From Streptomyces sp. CB00455 (lineage in GTDB: Bacteria > Actinomycetota > Actinomycetes > Streptomycetales > Streptomycetaceae), in contig NZ_LIVQ01000007.1 in the NCBI RefSeq assembly GCF_001905445.1, positions 122,766 through 186,765 on the forward strand: 64,000 nucleotides of DNA. The letters run 5' to 3'. The position numbers were made by a program, and so were the translations under genes. The notes under the pieces are model-generated. The model searched no databases, was not told the DNA's origin, and saw nothing but the letters and a program-made list of their open reading frames with translations. Every line of letters begins with the position of its first letter. Positions within the stretch are counted from its first letter, which is position 1. Positions 16,151-25,700 of the stretch are shown here, piece by piece.

Positions 16151-17470
16151 TCACCCGGGAGAGAGCCGTCCCGTCCTCGACGGTCGTGAGGCGTCCGTGA
16201 GGTCGGCGCCGGTGGCCGCGTCACGCTCGGAGTTGGCGATGCCGTGCCAGTCCAGACACATGACGGTCGCGTCGTCGTCCAGATGGCCTTGCCCGGCGTC
16301 GACGATCGCCCCGATGAGGGTGCGGGCGGCCTCGCGGGGATGCAGCGCGCGGGTGCGGATGATCAGATCCGGCAGATCGAGGCTCTCGGCGTTGCGCTCC
16401 AGCATGCCGTCCGTCACCATCACCAGCCGGTCACCCGGCCGCAGGTCCAGCGCCTGAACCCGGTAGGTGTTGGCGTTCGAGACCTGGTAGCTGAGACCGA
16501 ACGGCAGATCCACCTTCGGAACGATCTCGTGTACCTCCCCGTCCCGCATCCGCAGCGGCCAGGGGTGCCCGGCGTTGACGAACTCGGTCCGGCCGTCGAT
16601 CAGGCTGATGCGCAACAGCTGGCCGGTGACGTATCCCCGGCCGCCGTGCTCCCGCATGGCCTGGTCAGCCTGGCGGGCCTGTTCCGCGAGGCCGGCGCCC
16701 GCCCGCCGCGCCCGCCGCAGGGCGCCCATCACCAGGGTGGCCAGCAGTGCGGCGCCGACGTCGTGACCCATGGCGTCGGTCACCGAGAGCTGGACCGTGT
16801 CCCGGTCGATCACGTAATCGAAGGTGTCACCCCCCACGTGGGCGGCGGGCTCCAGCGCCCCGGCAACCGCGAACTGTGCCGCCTCACACGCCAGCGACGC
16901 CGGCAGCAGCCGGTGCTGGATCTCCGCGGCCAGGCTCAGCGGGCTGGTGCGGCGGCCCCACTGGTACACATCGGTGTAGGACCGGTTGGCGATGACGATG
17001 TACGCCAGCGCGTGCGCGGTCTCGCCGATCTCCCGCAGCACCTCCTCGCCCGGCGCCGTCGGTAGGAACAGTTCGAGGAGCCCGATGGCGTCCCCCCGGT
17101 TGGTCACCGGGACGACGACCCGCACCAGCGCACCCCCGCCGCCGTCCTCCACCCTCGGCTGCTGGGTGCGGATCACGTCGTCGTACAGGGTGCCCCGCAG
17201 CGAGATGCGCCGGGCCGGCTCACCGGTCTCCACACTGCCCGCGGCCCCCAGCCGAACGACCGAACTGCCGGTGAAGTCCGTGATCAGGAAGGACACCGAC
17301 GCGGCCCCGAGCTGCTCCTTGAGCATGCGCGCCACCACGTCGAGCGACTCCACGGGCGCCGCGGCCTCCGCCGCCTCCAGCGTCCCCGCCAAGGTCATCG
17401 CCCTGCCCCGGCTGCTCTCGCCCCCAGCGGGACGAGGGGCCCGTCCGCCGTTCGACTCTTCTGCGGTCAC
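16151..17470 (-). CDS. GAF-SpoIIE (PP2C-type) protein phosphatase B
   Basis: The product has 439 residues with GTG at 17470; a later start near MTLAGTLEAAEAA is possible. The sensory half mirrors phosphatase A ([38 protein letters not shown]). The catalytic half keeps every key motif: [41 protein letters not shown] and DDDATVMCLDW. It should be an active STAS-protein phosphatase. Similarity along its whole length to the protein at 9062-10255 indicates duplication within this region. Confidence 0.93.
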   Translation of the reverse strand: MTAEESNGGRAPRPAGGESSRGRAMTLAGTLEAAEAAAPVESLDVVARMLKEQLGAASVSFLITDFTGSSVVRLGAAGSVETGEPARRISLRGTLYDDVIRTQQPRVEDGGGGALVRVVVPVTNRGDAIGLLELFLPTAPGEEVLREIGETAHALAYIVIANRSYTDVYQWGRRTSPLSLAAEIQHRLLPASLACEAAQFAVAGALEPAAHVGGDTFDYVIDRDTVQLSVTDAMGHDVGAALLATLVMGALRRARRAGAGLAEQARQADQAMREHGGRGYVTGQLLRISLIDGRTEFVNAGHPWPLRMRDGEVHEIVPKVDLPFGLSYQVSNANTYRVQALDLRPGDRLVMVTDGMLERNAESLDLPDLIIRTRALHPREAARTLIGAIVDAGQGHLDDDATVMCLDWHGIANSERDAATGADLTDASRPSRTGRLSPG

Positions 17471-17745
17471 AGCGACTCACACCTCACTGCTCGACGACGG
17501 CCAGGACATGTCCCGGATGCGCGAAAGGCCCGTGCCGGTCCAGCACCGCACCGGTCACATTGCACCACGAGCCCTTGAGGGCCCCGCCGCCGCCCGCCCG
17601 GCCGCCGGCCCGTCCGGGACCGGGGTGCGGGTCGTGACGGTCGGAGTGCCGCTTCTCCGGTGAAGGCTTGGGGCTGCACGGATGGCGGGGCTCCGGGCCG
17701 GCTTCTGCGGGTCAGGGGGCAGCACGTCCGGCGCCGGCTCCGGTG

Positions 17746-18243
17746 TCAGTTCGCCCGTACGGGCGCCCACAGGCTGACGCTCCACACGTCCCCGTGGCCC
17801 GCGTGGTAGCCCCTCTCCTCCTCCTCGTCGTCCACCACGAGGACGGAGACACAGGAGGCCTCCGCCCGGTACTCCACGAAGCCGCCCTGGTCGGTGACGG
17901 TGAACTCCGGGACCGCGGCGCCGAGCGCCTCCCGTACGTCGGCCCAGGCGGTGTACGGGGTGAAGTCGACACCCGTGCTCCCGGCCCACCGCGCCGCCAG
18001 CTCGGGGGCGTTCGCGAGGCGGTGCAGCTCGATCGACCCGCCGGACATCACCCACTCCTCCCCGGGGTTGAAGTAGAACTCGACGAACCCGTAGTCGCGG
18101 CGCAGCGAGGCGCCGCCCTCGCCGGTGACATCGACGCAGCGGTGCGGCAGGGCGCGGTCGACCTCGCCGAGGGTGGAACCGATGCCGATGCCGTGCAGGC
18201 GCCCGGTCGTGAGGAAGGAAGCGAGGAATTCGATGCCGGTCAC
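17746..18243 (-). CDS. Candidate immunity protein for the Rhs toxin
   Basis: The product has 165 residues with GTG at 18243, sharing four bases (GTGA) with the toxin stop. It is predicted cytosolic and acidic, with FLASFLTTGRLHGIGIGSTL at the start, RRDYGFVEFYFNPGEEWVMS in the middle and SVLVVDDEEEERGYHAGHGD near the end. I do not recognise the family. Immunity function is inferred from small size, acidity and tight coupling directly after a polymorphic toxin, the usual layout for toxin-immunity pairs. Confidence 0.8.
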   Translation of the reverse strand: MTGIEFLASFLTTGRLHGIGIGSTLGEVDRALPHRCVDVTGEGGASLRRDYGFVEFYFNPGEEWVMSGGSIELHRLANAPELAARWAGSTGVDFTPYTAWADVREALGAAVPEFTVTDQGGFVEYRAEASCVSVLVVDDEEEERGYHAGHGDVWSVSLWAPVRAN

Positions 18244-21200
18244 GGCCAGTTCTCCAGTTTGTCGATGAGGGCCTGCATCTCCGCGGAACGGTTCTGCGAG
18301 TTGCCCCAGTTGTGGGTGTCCATGTGTTCCTTGGCCGATTTGGCCTTGGCCAGGAGGTCGGCGCGCAGCTTGGGGTCGTTGTTCACCGCGTCCACGGCCT
18401 GCTGGACGCTCTTGTCGGACGCCCAGCCGTCCTCCAGCCGGATGGGGGCGCCCTGGATGTTGCCGTCCTTGTCCACGGTGATGCTGACCTCGTGCTCCTT
18501 CCCCTTCTTCAGCGGGATGTGGATGTGCGCGCCCTTCGTCGCCCAGTCGGAGGCGACCGGGGACACCCGGATCTTGCAGGGCTTCAGACCGAGGGGGTCG
18601 GACCAGGTGTGCGGGTTGTGTACGTAGGTCGCCGGATTGGGGGCGGGGTCGAGCCCGAGGGGGTCGGTGCTGAGATAGCGGGCCGTCTCGGGGTCGTAGT
18701 GCCGGTGCAGGTTGTAGTGCAGGCCGGTCTCGGGGTCGAAGTACTGGCCGGGGAAGCGCAGGGGCGTGTACGCCGTGCTCCCGCTCGCCCACGTCGTCGT
18801 ACCCCACAGCGTGCTGCGGGTCCGCCAGGCGAGGTCGCCCGACTCGTCGACGAGTTCGGTGGGGGCGCCGACGAGGTCGGTCACCATCGCGTAGAACCGT
18901 GCGTCCACGGCCTCCTGCGGCGTGTCCCCGCCGAGCCTGCGCTCGGTCTGGGCGACCGGGCGCAGGCCCAGGTGGTCCCAGGTGAGGGCGACGGGCAGGG
19001 GCAGCGCGGCGCCCTGGCTGACCTGTTCGCACAGCGTGGCGCCGTCCCAGGTGAAAAGGGTCTCCTCGAGGACGGCGCTGCCGTCGTCGGCGAGCCGCTG
19101 CTTGGCGGTGCGGCGGCCCAGGGGATCGTAGCGGTAGCGCCACACCGTGCCGTCCGGGGTGACGGTGGAGATCAGCCGGTCCTCCGAGTCCCACGTGTAG
19201 TGCCAGGTGTCCGGCTTGCGCGACAGCCTCGTCTTCCGTCGCACGACGGTGCGGCCCTGCACGTCGTGCTCGTAGCGGACGTCACCGGCCCGGGTGATGC
19301 GGGTGCCCTCGAACGCGCGGGGGCCGGTCGCCTCCTGTCCAGGATGGTTCGCGGGCCAGGCCGCGGCGCTCTGGTTGCCCGCCGCGTCGTAGGCGTACGT
19401 CTCCGACCAGCCGGGCGCGTGCACGGCGGTCACCCGGCCCACCGCATCCAGGTCGAAGCAACGTGTCCCGGAAAGCCGGTCCTCGACGGCGGCCAGGTGC
19501 CCGTCGGCGCGGTAGGAGTACGCCCGGCGCTGCAGGGTGCGGCCACCACCCGTGACCTGCTGTTCGGCGAGGCGTCCGCTCACGTCGAAGCGGTGGGCCA
19601 GGGTCACCGTCCCGCCGATGCGCCGGACGAGCTCGCGGCCGGCCGCGTCGCGCTCGAAGGCGAGCGTGCGGCCGCAGGCGGTGACTTCGGCGGGGCGGCC
19701 GGCCGCGTCGTAGGTTCGCGTGGTGACGGCGCCGCTGGGCGTCGTCCGCTGCGTGAGCCGGCCCAGTGCGTCGTAGTCGTACGTCAGCTCGCGGCCGTCG
19801 ACCGTCTCCGACGTCAGCCGTCCGTAGCGGTCGCGCAGGCGTACCAGGGTGACGTCGGCGTTGGCCGCCACCGCGAGTTCGTCGAAGACGTCGTACTCAT
19901 AGGTGGTGACGGCGCCCTCGCTGTCCTTGCGCAGGACCTGGCCCAGTGCGTTGCGTTCGAAGCGGGTCGTCTGACCGAGCCCGTTCACCCGCTCGGTCAG
20001 CCGTCCGGCCGTGTCGTACCGGTAGCGCAGCGAGCGGTCGTCGAAGTCGGTCTCGGACACGGTGCGGCCCGCGGCGTCGTACTCGTACTCCCACGTCAGG
20101 CCCTGGGGGTTGGTGACGCAGGTGAGCTGCAGGTTGACGTTGTGCCGGAACTCGTAGCGTGCCCCGTCCGGGTCGGTCCGGGCCACCAGCAGGTCGAAGT
20201 CCGTGTATGCGTATTCGGTGGCCCGGCCCAGGGCGTCGGTGTGCCTGCGGCAGTTGCCTTCGCCGTCGTACGTCCACGTCCGACGCGCACCGTCCGCCTC
20301 GGTGCATGCCGCGATCAGGCTCTCGACCGTCCACTCGAAGCGGGTGACCGCTCCCAGCGGGTCGGTGATGGCCGTCGGCCTGCCGAACGCGTCGCGTTCG
20401 TAGCGTGTGACGGCGCCCAACGGGTCGGTGATCTCGACCGGCAGGCCGGCCGCGTTGCACCGCAGGGTCGTGGTGGCGCCGAGCGCGTCGGTCACCGAGG
20501 TGAGGTGTCCCGCTTCGTCGTAGGTGTAGCGGGTGGTCGCCCCGGTGACGTCCGTGTAGGAGGTGCGGTTGCCCCGCTCGTCGTAGCTCTGACGCACGAC
20601 GGTGCCGTCGGCATGGGTGAGGCGCACGGGCAGGCCGATGCCGTCGTGCTCCGCGCGCGTCCGCCGGCCGTCGGGGCGCACGACCTCCTTCAGCCGGCCC
20701 TCGTCGTCGTACGCGCAGACGGTGACGTGGCCGAGGGGGTCGGTCCGGGAGAGCAGGCGGTGGTGGCGGTCGTATGTGGAACGGGTGACCGCTCCGGTCG
20801 GGTCGATCTGCCCGACGACCTGGACACGGTCGTTCACGAGGTACCGGGTGGTGTTTCCCAGCCCGTCGGTGATGGACGTCATGCGCAGGCCGGTTTCCGG
20901 GTCGGTGTCGTCCCATGTGAACCGGGCCGCCATGTGGCCGTTGCCTCCGGCCTGGGCCGTGCAGCGGTGGCGTTCGTCGTAGACGTAGTCGAACCGGCCG
21001 CCGTTGGTGTCCGTCCACGAGGTGATCCGCCCGTGCATGTCGTAACCGAAGCGCAGGGGGCGGCCGGACGAGTTGGTGACGTCGCTGAGGTGACCGTCGG
21101 TGTAGCCGTACCGGAGGATCTCCTGGTCGGCGCCGTCCTTCGCCGCTCCGGCAAGGTGCAGGGCGGTGACGCGGTCGCCGGCGGTGGTGAGCTTCAGGTG

Positions 21201-22850
21201 ATAGCCGCCGTGGTGGACGACGGCCTGCGGTGCCCCCGCCCCGTCGTACTCGAACGCGATCCACCGGCCGTTGCGGTCGTCGATCTGCGTCAGGAGCGCC
21301 AGCTCCCCGTCGTGCCGGGTGAAGTGGCGGACGCAGCCGGTCTCCGGGTCGGTGACCGTGTACGTGTCGCGGTCGCGGTCCAGGGGCCACGGGCGGCCGT
21401 GCGCCGGCAGCACGGGTACGCCCGGCGCCGGGTGCGGGTAGGCAAGCAGGCTGCCGTCCTCGCACACGAAGACGACGCCTTCGGAATCGATCTCCAGCCG
21501 CTGGTCGACGGTCGAGGACCAGGACGGCCCGAACCACCGGCCCGCCCGGTAGGACGACTCGAAGGTCCGGGTGAAGACCATGGGGAACGAGCCCGCCAGC
21601 GCGATGTCGGTCTGCGGCAGGACCATCCGGCCGGTGGCCATGTCGACGGGGTCCCCGTCGCAGACGACTTCCTTGCCCCGGCGCCCCGTGCCCTCGGGAT
21701 CGCCGTTGTGGCCGCTGCGGCCCTTGCCGCTCGGCACGTCGTCGAGGTGTTTGGCGGCGGAGCCGACCTTCTTGAGGGAGCCGAGGCCCTTGGAGCCGAT
21801 GAGTTCGGGCAGCATCTTGCCGACGCCCTCGGAGGGGTCCTTCATTAACTCGTCGAGCATCTGCCTGCCCGCGCCCCAGGGGTCGTTGGCCATGGTGACC
21901 AGGCCCGCCGCGGTCGAGTTCAGATGGGTCAGGTACTCGGCCGGGTGGGTCAGGTTGTAGGGGTCGGTGGGGTTGAGGGCGCGGGCGAAGTCGACGATGC
22001 CGGCCGTGCCCTTGACGACACCGCCGGCCAGGTGCGTCTTGGCGAGTTCGAGGTAGTCCAGGCCGTCGCCGAGCTGCTCGGTGTAGGAAGGCTTGGGCGG
22101 AGCGGCGTCACGGGCCGCGCGCACCGCGGTCGCGGCACTCTCGGCGACTTCGTTGCGCTGCTTGCGGGCGGTGTCGAGCTTGTCCTGTGCGGCGCAGGCC
22201 ATGGCCTTGCCGGGGTCGTCGTAGGTCTCCGAGGGGCGGGGCGGCAGGTGCTCGCTCTTGGCCCTGGCGGCGTCGTTGTAGGTGTCGACGAGCTTCTTGT
22301 GCGCGTCGTAGGCGTCCTGGGAGGCCTTCTTGGCCTTGTTGTAGTCCTCCAAGGCCTCCTTGGCCTGGCCCTGGGCCCACTCGACGGTCTCGGCGAACCG
22401 TCCCATGGCGTCGGCGGCCTTCCCGAACGCGTCGGCAGCCTTGAACCAGCGCGGCGGCTCCTTGGCGACGGTCTCGCGGAAGGTGTCCGCGGTCTTGCCC
22501 TTGAGGCCCTCGGGCTGGGTCATGCTCTTCAGGCCGTTGCCGACCGACTCGAAGGCCGCCTTGAAGTCGTTCAGGTGCGACACCTGCGCACGGATCTTGG
22601 AGACGCTGCCGTACACCAGCTTCCGGGGGTCGTCGCTCTGGCCCAGTTCGAGCTCGGAGACGTCGGCGCCGAGCTGGTTGGCGGCCGAGCGGCTCTTGTC
22701 GCGGACCCAGTCGCCGGCGTCCTCCAGCCCGACGTCATCGGCCAGGTCGGCGACCTTGTCCCCGCCCCACTCGACGAAGTCGCCGACCTTCTCCGCGCCG
22801 TCCTCGACGACGTCCTCGACCGAGTCCGGTACGAAATCCCGCCAGCCCAT
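18240..22850 (-). CDS. Rhs/YD-repeat polymorphic toxin with T7SS-type N-terminus
   Basis: The product has 1536 residues with ATG at 22850. Residues 1 to about 380 are helical and acidic (MGWRDFVPDSVEDVVEDGAE... WFKAADAFGKAADAMGRFAE), like the putative secretion-signal region of actinobacterial Rhs toxins. A DUF6531-type start follows (CDGDPVDMATGRMVLPQTDI). Many YD repeats form the shell (TRYTYDEAGHLTSVTDALGA and similar), ending in the Rhs core FPGQYFDPETGLHYNLHRHY...YLSTDPLGL. After the second DPLGL, residues 1423-1536 are a distinct 114-residue toxin domain (SDWATKGAHIHIPLKKGKEH, EHMDTHNWGNSQNRSAEM). GAHIHI recalls the polymorphic toxin type 24 group, but I am not sure. A cognate immunity gene overlaps its stop. 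Confidence 0.95.
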   Translation of the reverse strand: MGWRDFVPDSVEDVVEDGAEKVGDFVEWGGDKVADLADDVGLEDAGDWVRDKSRSAANQLGADVSELELGQSDDPRKLVYGSVSKIRAQVSHLNDFKAAFESVGNGLKSMTQPEGLKGKTADTFRETVAKEPPRWFKAADAFGKAADAMGRFAETVEWAQGQAKEALEDYNKAKKASQDAYDAHKKLVDTYNDAARAKSEHLPPRPSETYDDPGKAMACAAQDKLDTARKQRNEVAESAATAVRAARDAAPPKPSYTEQLGDGLDYLELAKTHLAGGVVKGTAGIVDFARALNPTDPYNLTHPAEYLTHLNSTAAGLVTMANDPWGAGRQMLDELMKDPSEGVGKMLPELIGSKGLGSLKKVGSAAKHLDDVPSGKGRSGHNGDPEGTGRRGKEVVCDGDPVDMATGRMVLPQTDIALAGSFPMVFTRTFESSYRAGRWFGPSWSSTVDQRLEIDSEGVVFVCEDGSLLAYPHPAPGVPVLPAHGRPWPLDRDRDTYTVTDPETGCVRHFTRHDGELALLTQIDDRNGRWIAFEYDGAGAPQAVVHHGGYHLKLTTAGDRVTALHLAGAAKDGADQEILRYGYTDGHLSDVTNSSGRPLRFGYDMHGRITSWTDTNGGRFDYVYDERHRCTAQAGGNGHMAARFTWDDTDPETGLRMTSITDGLGNTTRYLVNDRVQVVGQIDPTGAVTRSTYDRHHRLLSRTDPLGHVTVCAYDDEGRLKEVVRPDGRRTRAEHDGIGLPVRLTHADGTVVRQSYDERGNRTSYTDVTGATTRYTYDEAGHLTSVTDALGATTTLRCNAAGLPVEITDPLGAVTRYERDAFGRPTAITDPLGAVTRFEWTVESLIAACTEADGARRTWTYDGEGNCRRHTDALGRATEYAYTDFDLLVARTDPDGARYEFRHNVNLQLTCVTNPQGLTWEYEYDAAGRTVSETDFDDRSLRYRYDTAGRLTERVNGLGQTTRFERNALGQVLRKDSEGAVTTYEYDVFDELAVAANADVTLVRLRDRYGRLTSETVDGRELTYDYDALGRLTQRTTPSGAVTTRTYDAAGRPAEVTACGRTLAFERDAAGRELVRRIGGTVTLAHRFDVSGRLAEQQVTGGGRTLQRRAYSYRADGHLAAVEDRLSGTRCFDLDAVGRVTAVHAPGWSETYAYDAAGNQSAAAWPANHPGQEATGPRAFEGTRITRAGDVRYEHDVQGRTVVRRKTRLSRKPDTWHYTWDSEDRLISTVTPDGTVWRYRYDPLGRRTAKQRLADDGSAVLEETLFTWDGATLCEQVSQGAALPLPVALTWDHLGLRPVAQTERRLGGDTPQEAVDARFYAMVTDLVGAPTELVDESGDLAWRTRSTLWGTTTWASGSTAYTPLRFPGQYFDPETGLHYNLHRHYDPETARYLSTDPLGLDPAPNPATYVHNPHTWSDPLGLKPCKIRVSPVASDWATKGAHIHIPLKKGKEHEVSITVDKDGNIQGAPIRLEDGWASDKSVQQAVDAVNNDPKLRADLLAKAKSAKEHMDTHNWGNSQNRSAEMQALIDKLENWP

Positions 22851-22879
22851 CAGCTCTCAACCCCCGTTGCCATCAGCCC

Positions 22880-23437
22880 TCAGCCCCCGTTGCCCTTCGT
22901 CTGATCCAGCAGATCCTTCAGCGACCCGATCTTCCCCGTCGAGGTCACCTTGTCCTTGGTGTCGGACCAGGTCTTCTCGATGTCCTCGGCGCTCTTGTCG
23001 AACGACTCCTTGCTGTAATCCGGCTTGTAGACGTCCGCACGGAAGATGTCGCCCCAGGACTTCTCCTCGATCTCGTCCTCACTGGCATGCGGATTGCCGT
23101 ACGCGGCGTTCGCGGCCACCTTGAACGCACCCTGCACGTAGTGGTCCTCCTCCCACACGGTGCCGGCCGCGATACCGAGGGAGCGGGCCAGCGTGCTGGC
23201 GTTCTGCACCAGGCTGCGCACGCCCCACTCCCAGCGTTCGCAGAAGTCCTCGAAGTCCTTCGACAGCCCGCCGTGCCCCGTCTCCATCGCGGTCATCGAC
23301 AGGTTCTCGAAACCCGCGCCCTGCGAGGCGCCGGCTGCGTCCCCCGACTCGCGCAGCTCCGAGATCGCCGCCCGCAACCCCTTCTGCACCGCGGCCACCG
23401 CCTGCGGCGAGACCTCCAGGTCACCGTCGCCGGACAT
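22880..23437 (-). CDS. WXG100-like partner protein of the Rhs toxin
   Basis: The product has 185 residues with ATG at 23437, one base into the preceding stop (TGATG). It is mostly helical, with VSPQAVAAVQKGLRAAISEL and a central FEDFCERWEWGVRSLVQNAS whose WEWG resembles the WxG turn of ESX substrates. The C-terminal third is rich in Asp, Glu and Lys. It sits between the SseB-like gene and the Rhs toxin, 29 bases before the toxin start. It is probably an adaptor or co-secreted partner for a type VII-like route; this is inferred from context. Confidence 0.8.
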   Translation of the reverse strand: MSGDGDLEVSPQAVAAVQKGLRAAISELRESGDAAGASQGAGFENLSMTAMETGHGGLSKDFEDFCERWEWGVRSLVQNASTLARSLGIAAGTVWEEDHYVQGAFKVAANAAYGNPHASEDEIEEKSWGDIFRADVYKPDYSKESFDKSAEDIEKTWSDTKDKVTSTGKIGSLKDLLDQTKGNGG

Positions 23438-23853
23438 CAGGCCACGTCCCCGAGGCCGCCCTCGACGTCCACGGCACACGCATCGGGGACGATCCCGGCG
23501 ACGGGCGGGAACAGCATCGACCCGTCCGCATCCGCCACGTTCACCGCGATTCCCGCGGGCCCGTCCGCCTCCGGAACGACCGCATCTGTCAGACGCGCAC
23601 CGAGGACCGCCAGGTAGGGCCACTCCCGGTCGGCCTCCCCGCGGGCCCCGGCGAAGCGGGCGAGGGCCTCCTCGTCCGTGAACGCGTACAGCCAGCGGAT
23701 CCCGCCCGAGACGGCCGACATCAGCCCGCCCTCCGGATCCGTGGACCCCTCGGCGAGCGGAACGAGCAGCACAGCCCGCCGGAACTCACCCACCAGGCGC
23801 CCCGGATCGCCCGTCCCCGCCCGGTAGGCGGCTATCTCGGCCGTCAGCTCCAT
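23437..23853 (-). CDS. SseB N-terminal-domain-like protein
   Basis: The product has 138 residues with ATG at 23853 behind GGAGG. The pattern EFRRAVLLVPLAEGSTDPEG, GIRWLYAFTDEEALARFAGA and GPAGIAVNVADADGSMLFPP matches the SseB N-terminal fold found in many actinobacterial type VII and polymorphic-toxin loci. It is the first gene of a four-gene minus-strand operon (SseB-like, WXG-like, Rhs, immunity). The link between SseB domains and secretion is contextual. Confidence 0.85.
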   Translation of the reverse strand: MELTAEIAAYRAGTGDPGRLVGEFRRAVLLVPLAEGSTDPEGGLMSAVSGGIRWLYAFTDEEALARFAGARGEADREWPYLAVLGARLTDAVVPEADGPAGIAVNVADADGSMLFPPVAGIVPDACAVDVEGGLGDVA

Positions 23854-24046
23854 GTCGTGTGTCCCCCTCCAGAGCGATCGACACCCAAGACACGACAGTA
23901 CCGTGACCGTCTGTCGGGACCGGGCACGGTCCGTCGGGGAGGGCTGCGCACAGGGCGCCTGTGGACGGGACGCCGGTCCTTCCGCCCAACGTCTCGGGCG
24001 CCGGGCGGGAGGCGTCCGCGGGCACGAGGGTGCGTACCGCACACGG

Positions 24047-24790
24047 TCAGAGGGAGGCGCCCGTTTCGTCGGCCAGCGCCTGCACCAGGCGGTCCTGGAA
24101 CGCCCGGTCGTGGACCGCGCGGTGCGGTTGCCGGCGCCGGCGGTGGTACCAGTACCCGCCGCTCGTCATGGCCTGGGCATCGTCGCTCGTCGCCAGCCAC
24201 TCCTGCGTCCGGTGGCCGAGTTCGAGATCGTCCGGCGCCTGGGAGCCGCCCATCTTCGTCGGCACCCAGCCCGGATCCACCGCATTGCTCAGCACCCGAG
24301 GGCGCAGGCGGGACACAGCGGCCGCGAGCGCCGTGACGAACAGTTTGCTGTCCGCGTAGGAGCCCGCGTGCTCACCCTGCCAGTCGATGCCGGCCAGAGA
24401 GGGGTGGGCGCGACCCTCGAAGTGCGAACCGCTGCTCAGGTACACGAGCCGTCGTGGTGCGCGCAGCAGGGCCGTGAGCAGGTACGGCGCGATGATGTTG
24501 ACCGGCATGACCGCGGGGCCGCTCCACACGCCGGCGTTGTGGATGACCGCATCCAGCGGCTTCGCGTCGTTCAGCTCCGCCGCGATGCGCCGTACGGCGG
24601 CGCGGTCGGTGAAGTCGCCCACCACGATGCCTGCTCCACGTTCCAGCAGAGGGGCGAGGCCGGCCGCGCGCTCGTGGCTGCGGGCGTGCACCACTACCTC
24701 GTGTCCCGCGGACAGCAAGGAGTGGGCTGCGGCCCGCCCCAGTCCGTCGGCGGAACCCGTCACCAGAATCCGGCTGGTCCTGTGATCCAC
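24047..24790 (-). CDS. Short-chain dehydrogenase/reductase
   Basis: The product has 247 residues with GTG at 24790 and GAGGAG upstream. NAD(P)-binding TGSADGLG matches TGxxxGxG. NAG is present (AVIHNAGVW), the catalytic Ser lies in RLVYLSSGSHFEG, and YADSK supplies Tyr and Lys with a longer loop than usual between Ser and Tyr. The substrate is unknown. It stands alone between the toxin operon and a divergent hypothetical gene. Confidence 0.92.
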   Translation of the reverse strand: MDHRTSRILVTGSADGLGRAAAHSLLSAGHEVVVHARSHERAAGLAPLLERGAGIVVGDFTDRAAVRRIAAELNDAKPLDAVIHNAGVWSGPAVMPVNIIAPYLLTALLRAPRRLVYLSSGSHFEGRAHPSLAGIDWQGEHAGSYADSKLFVTALAAAVSRLRPRVLSNAVDPGWVPTKMGGSQAPDDLELGHRTQEWLATSDDAQAMTSGGYWYHRRRRQPHRAVHDRAFQDRLVQALADETGASL

Positions 24791-24942
24791 GAGGTCTCCT
24801 CATCGAGGCGGGAAGGGCCACTTCGCTCGGACGAGATCTACATGAGTTTCTCCGGCACAGCACGAGGTCGGCCCGCCGCAAGCGGGTTGTCCTCGAGCCG
24901 ACGCACGCTGGCCCTGTCAGTGGCGTCCGCTTGGATGTCCGC

Positions 24943-25614
24943 ATGACTGCTCATGATGTCGCCCGCGCGCTCCCCGACGTCCCGGTGCTCCGGGACCTCT
25001 GCCGGTCCATGGCCATGGTGGAGGCGGTACTGAACCCGGATGGTGAGCGGTACTACTCGTTCAGCGCGACGCGGTCGCAGACGGAGGAGACCGCCTCGAT
25101 GCGCAATGGCGCGGGCGATGAGTTCGACATCGTCTTCTGCGAAGCGGGTGCGTATCTCCGGGGCTTCGACCACGAGTCACCGATGAGCCCCTACGTCAAC
25201 GACGTGCCATGGCCCGGGGTGGTGGACTCGGTCCCCGAGGTGTTCCAGGGCTGCGTCGAGGAGCCGGCCTTCACGGACGACGGCGTCCCGCGCGTGACCG
25301 CCTGCATATGGCGGGAGGCGGGCAGCGAGCGGTGGCAGGCAGGCGAGATCGACTTCCCGGAAGGCCACGCGGATCCCGACGGTTCCGGCTGGCTCTTCCA
25401 GTTGCTGCTCGACCCGGCGCCGGAGGCGTTCCAGCGGTTCGCCGAGGCCTACTACGAAACCACGGTCGACATCGAGGCGGTACGCGAGGTGTATGCCCTC
25501 AGGCCACTCAGCCGGAAGACGGTCCGCGCTCTCAACAGCACGGTGCCCTTCGCAACTGTCGCGGACGAAGCCGCGAGCATCGGCTACGCCATCGGCGTCG
25601 ACCTGTCGGCGTGA
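24943..25614 (+). CDS. Hypothetical protein, acidic, about 223 residues
   Basis: The start may be ATG 24943 (MTAHDVARALPDVPVLRDLC) or 24931. Coding character is strong. There are blocks of aromatic and acidic residues (ERYYSFSATRSQTEETASMR, FDIVFCEAGAYLRGFDHESP, LFQLLLDPAPEAFQRFAEAY), no signal peptide and no membrane segment. I do not recognise the family; the layout resembles soluble proteins found near toxin-immunity loci, but nothing confirms that. Confidence 0.75.
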   Translation: MTAHDVARALPDVPVLRDLCRSMAMVEAVLNPDGERYYSFSATRSQTEETASMRNGAGDEFDIVFCEAGAYLRGFDHESPMSPYVNDVPWPGVVDSVPEVFQGCVEEPAFTDDGVPRVTACIWREAGSERWQAGEIDFPEGHADPDGSGWLFQLLLDPAPEAFQRFAEAYYETTVDIEAVREVYALRPLSRKTVRALNSTVPFATVADEAASIGYAIGVDLSA

Positions 25615-25700
25615 GGGGAGAGAGGGGGGAGGGGGAGGGGCTACCGTCCCGCGCAACCGGCGGGTGACGGCCGCGCGGCCCCCCCTCGCGCCGCAGGCGC

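Noticed and set aside
18312-21848. Very long open frame (over 1100 codons) on the plus strand opposite the Rhs gene
   Set aside because: It is the antisense shadow of the Rhs toxin: high-GC third positions remove stops. Its translation is Val/Gly/Arg-rich without domains, and the minus strand encodes clear YD repeats.
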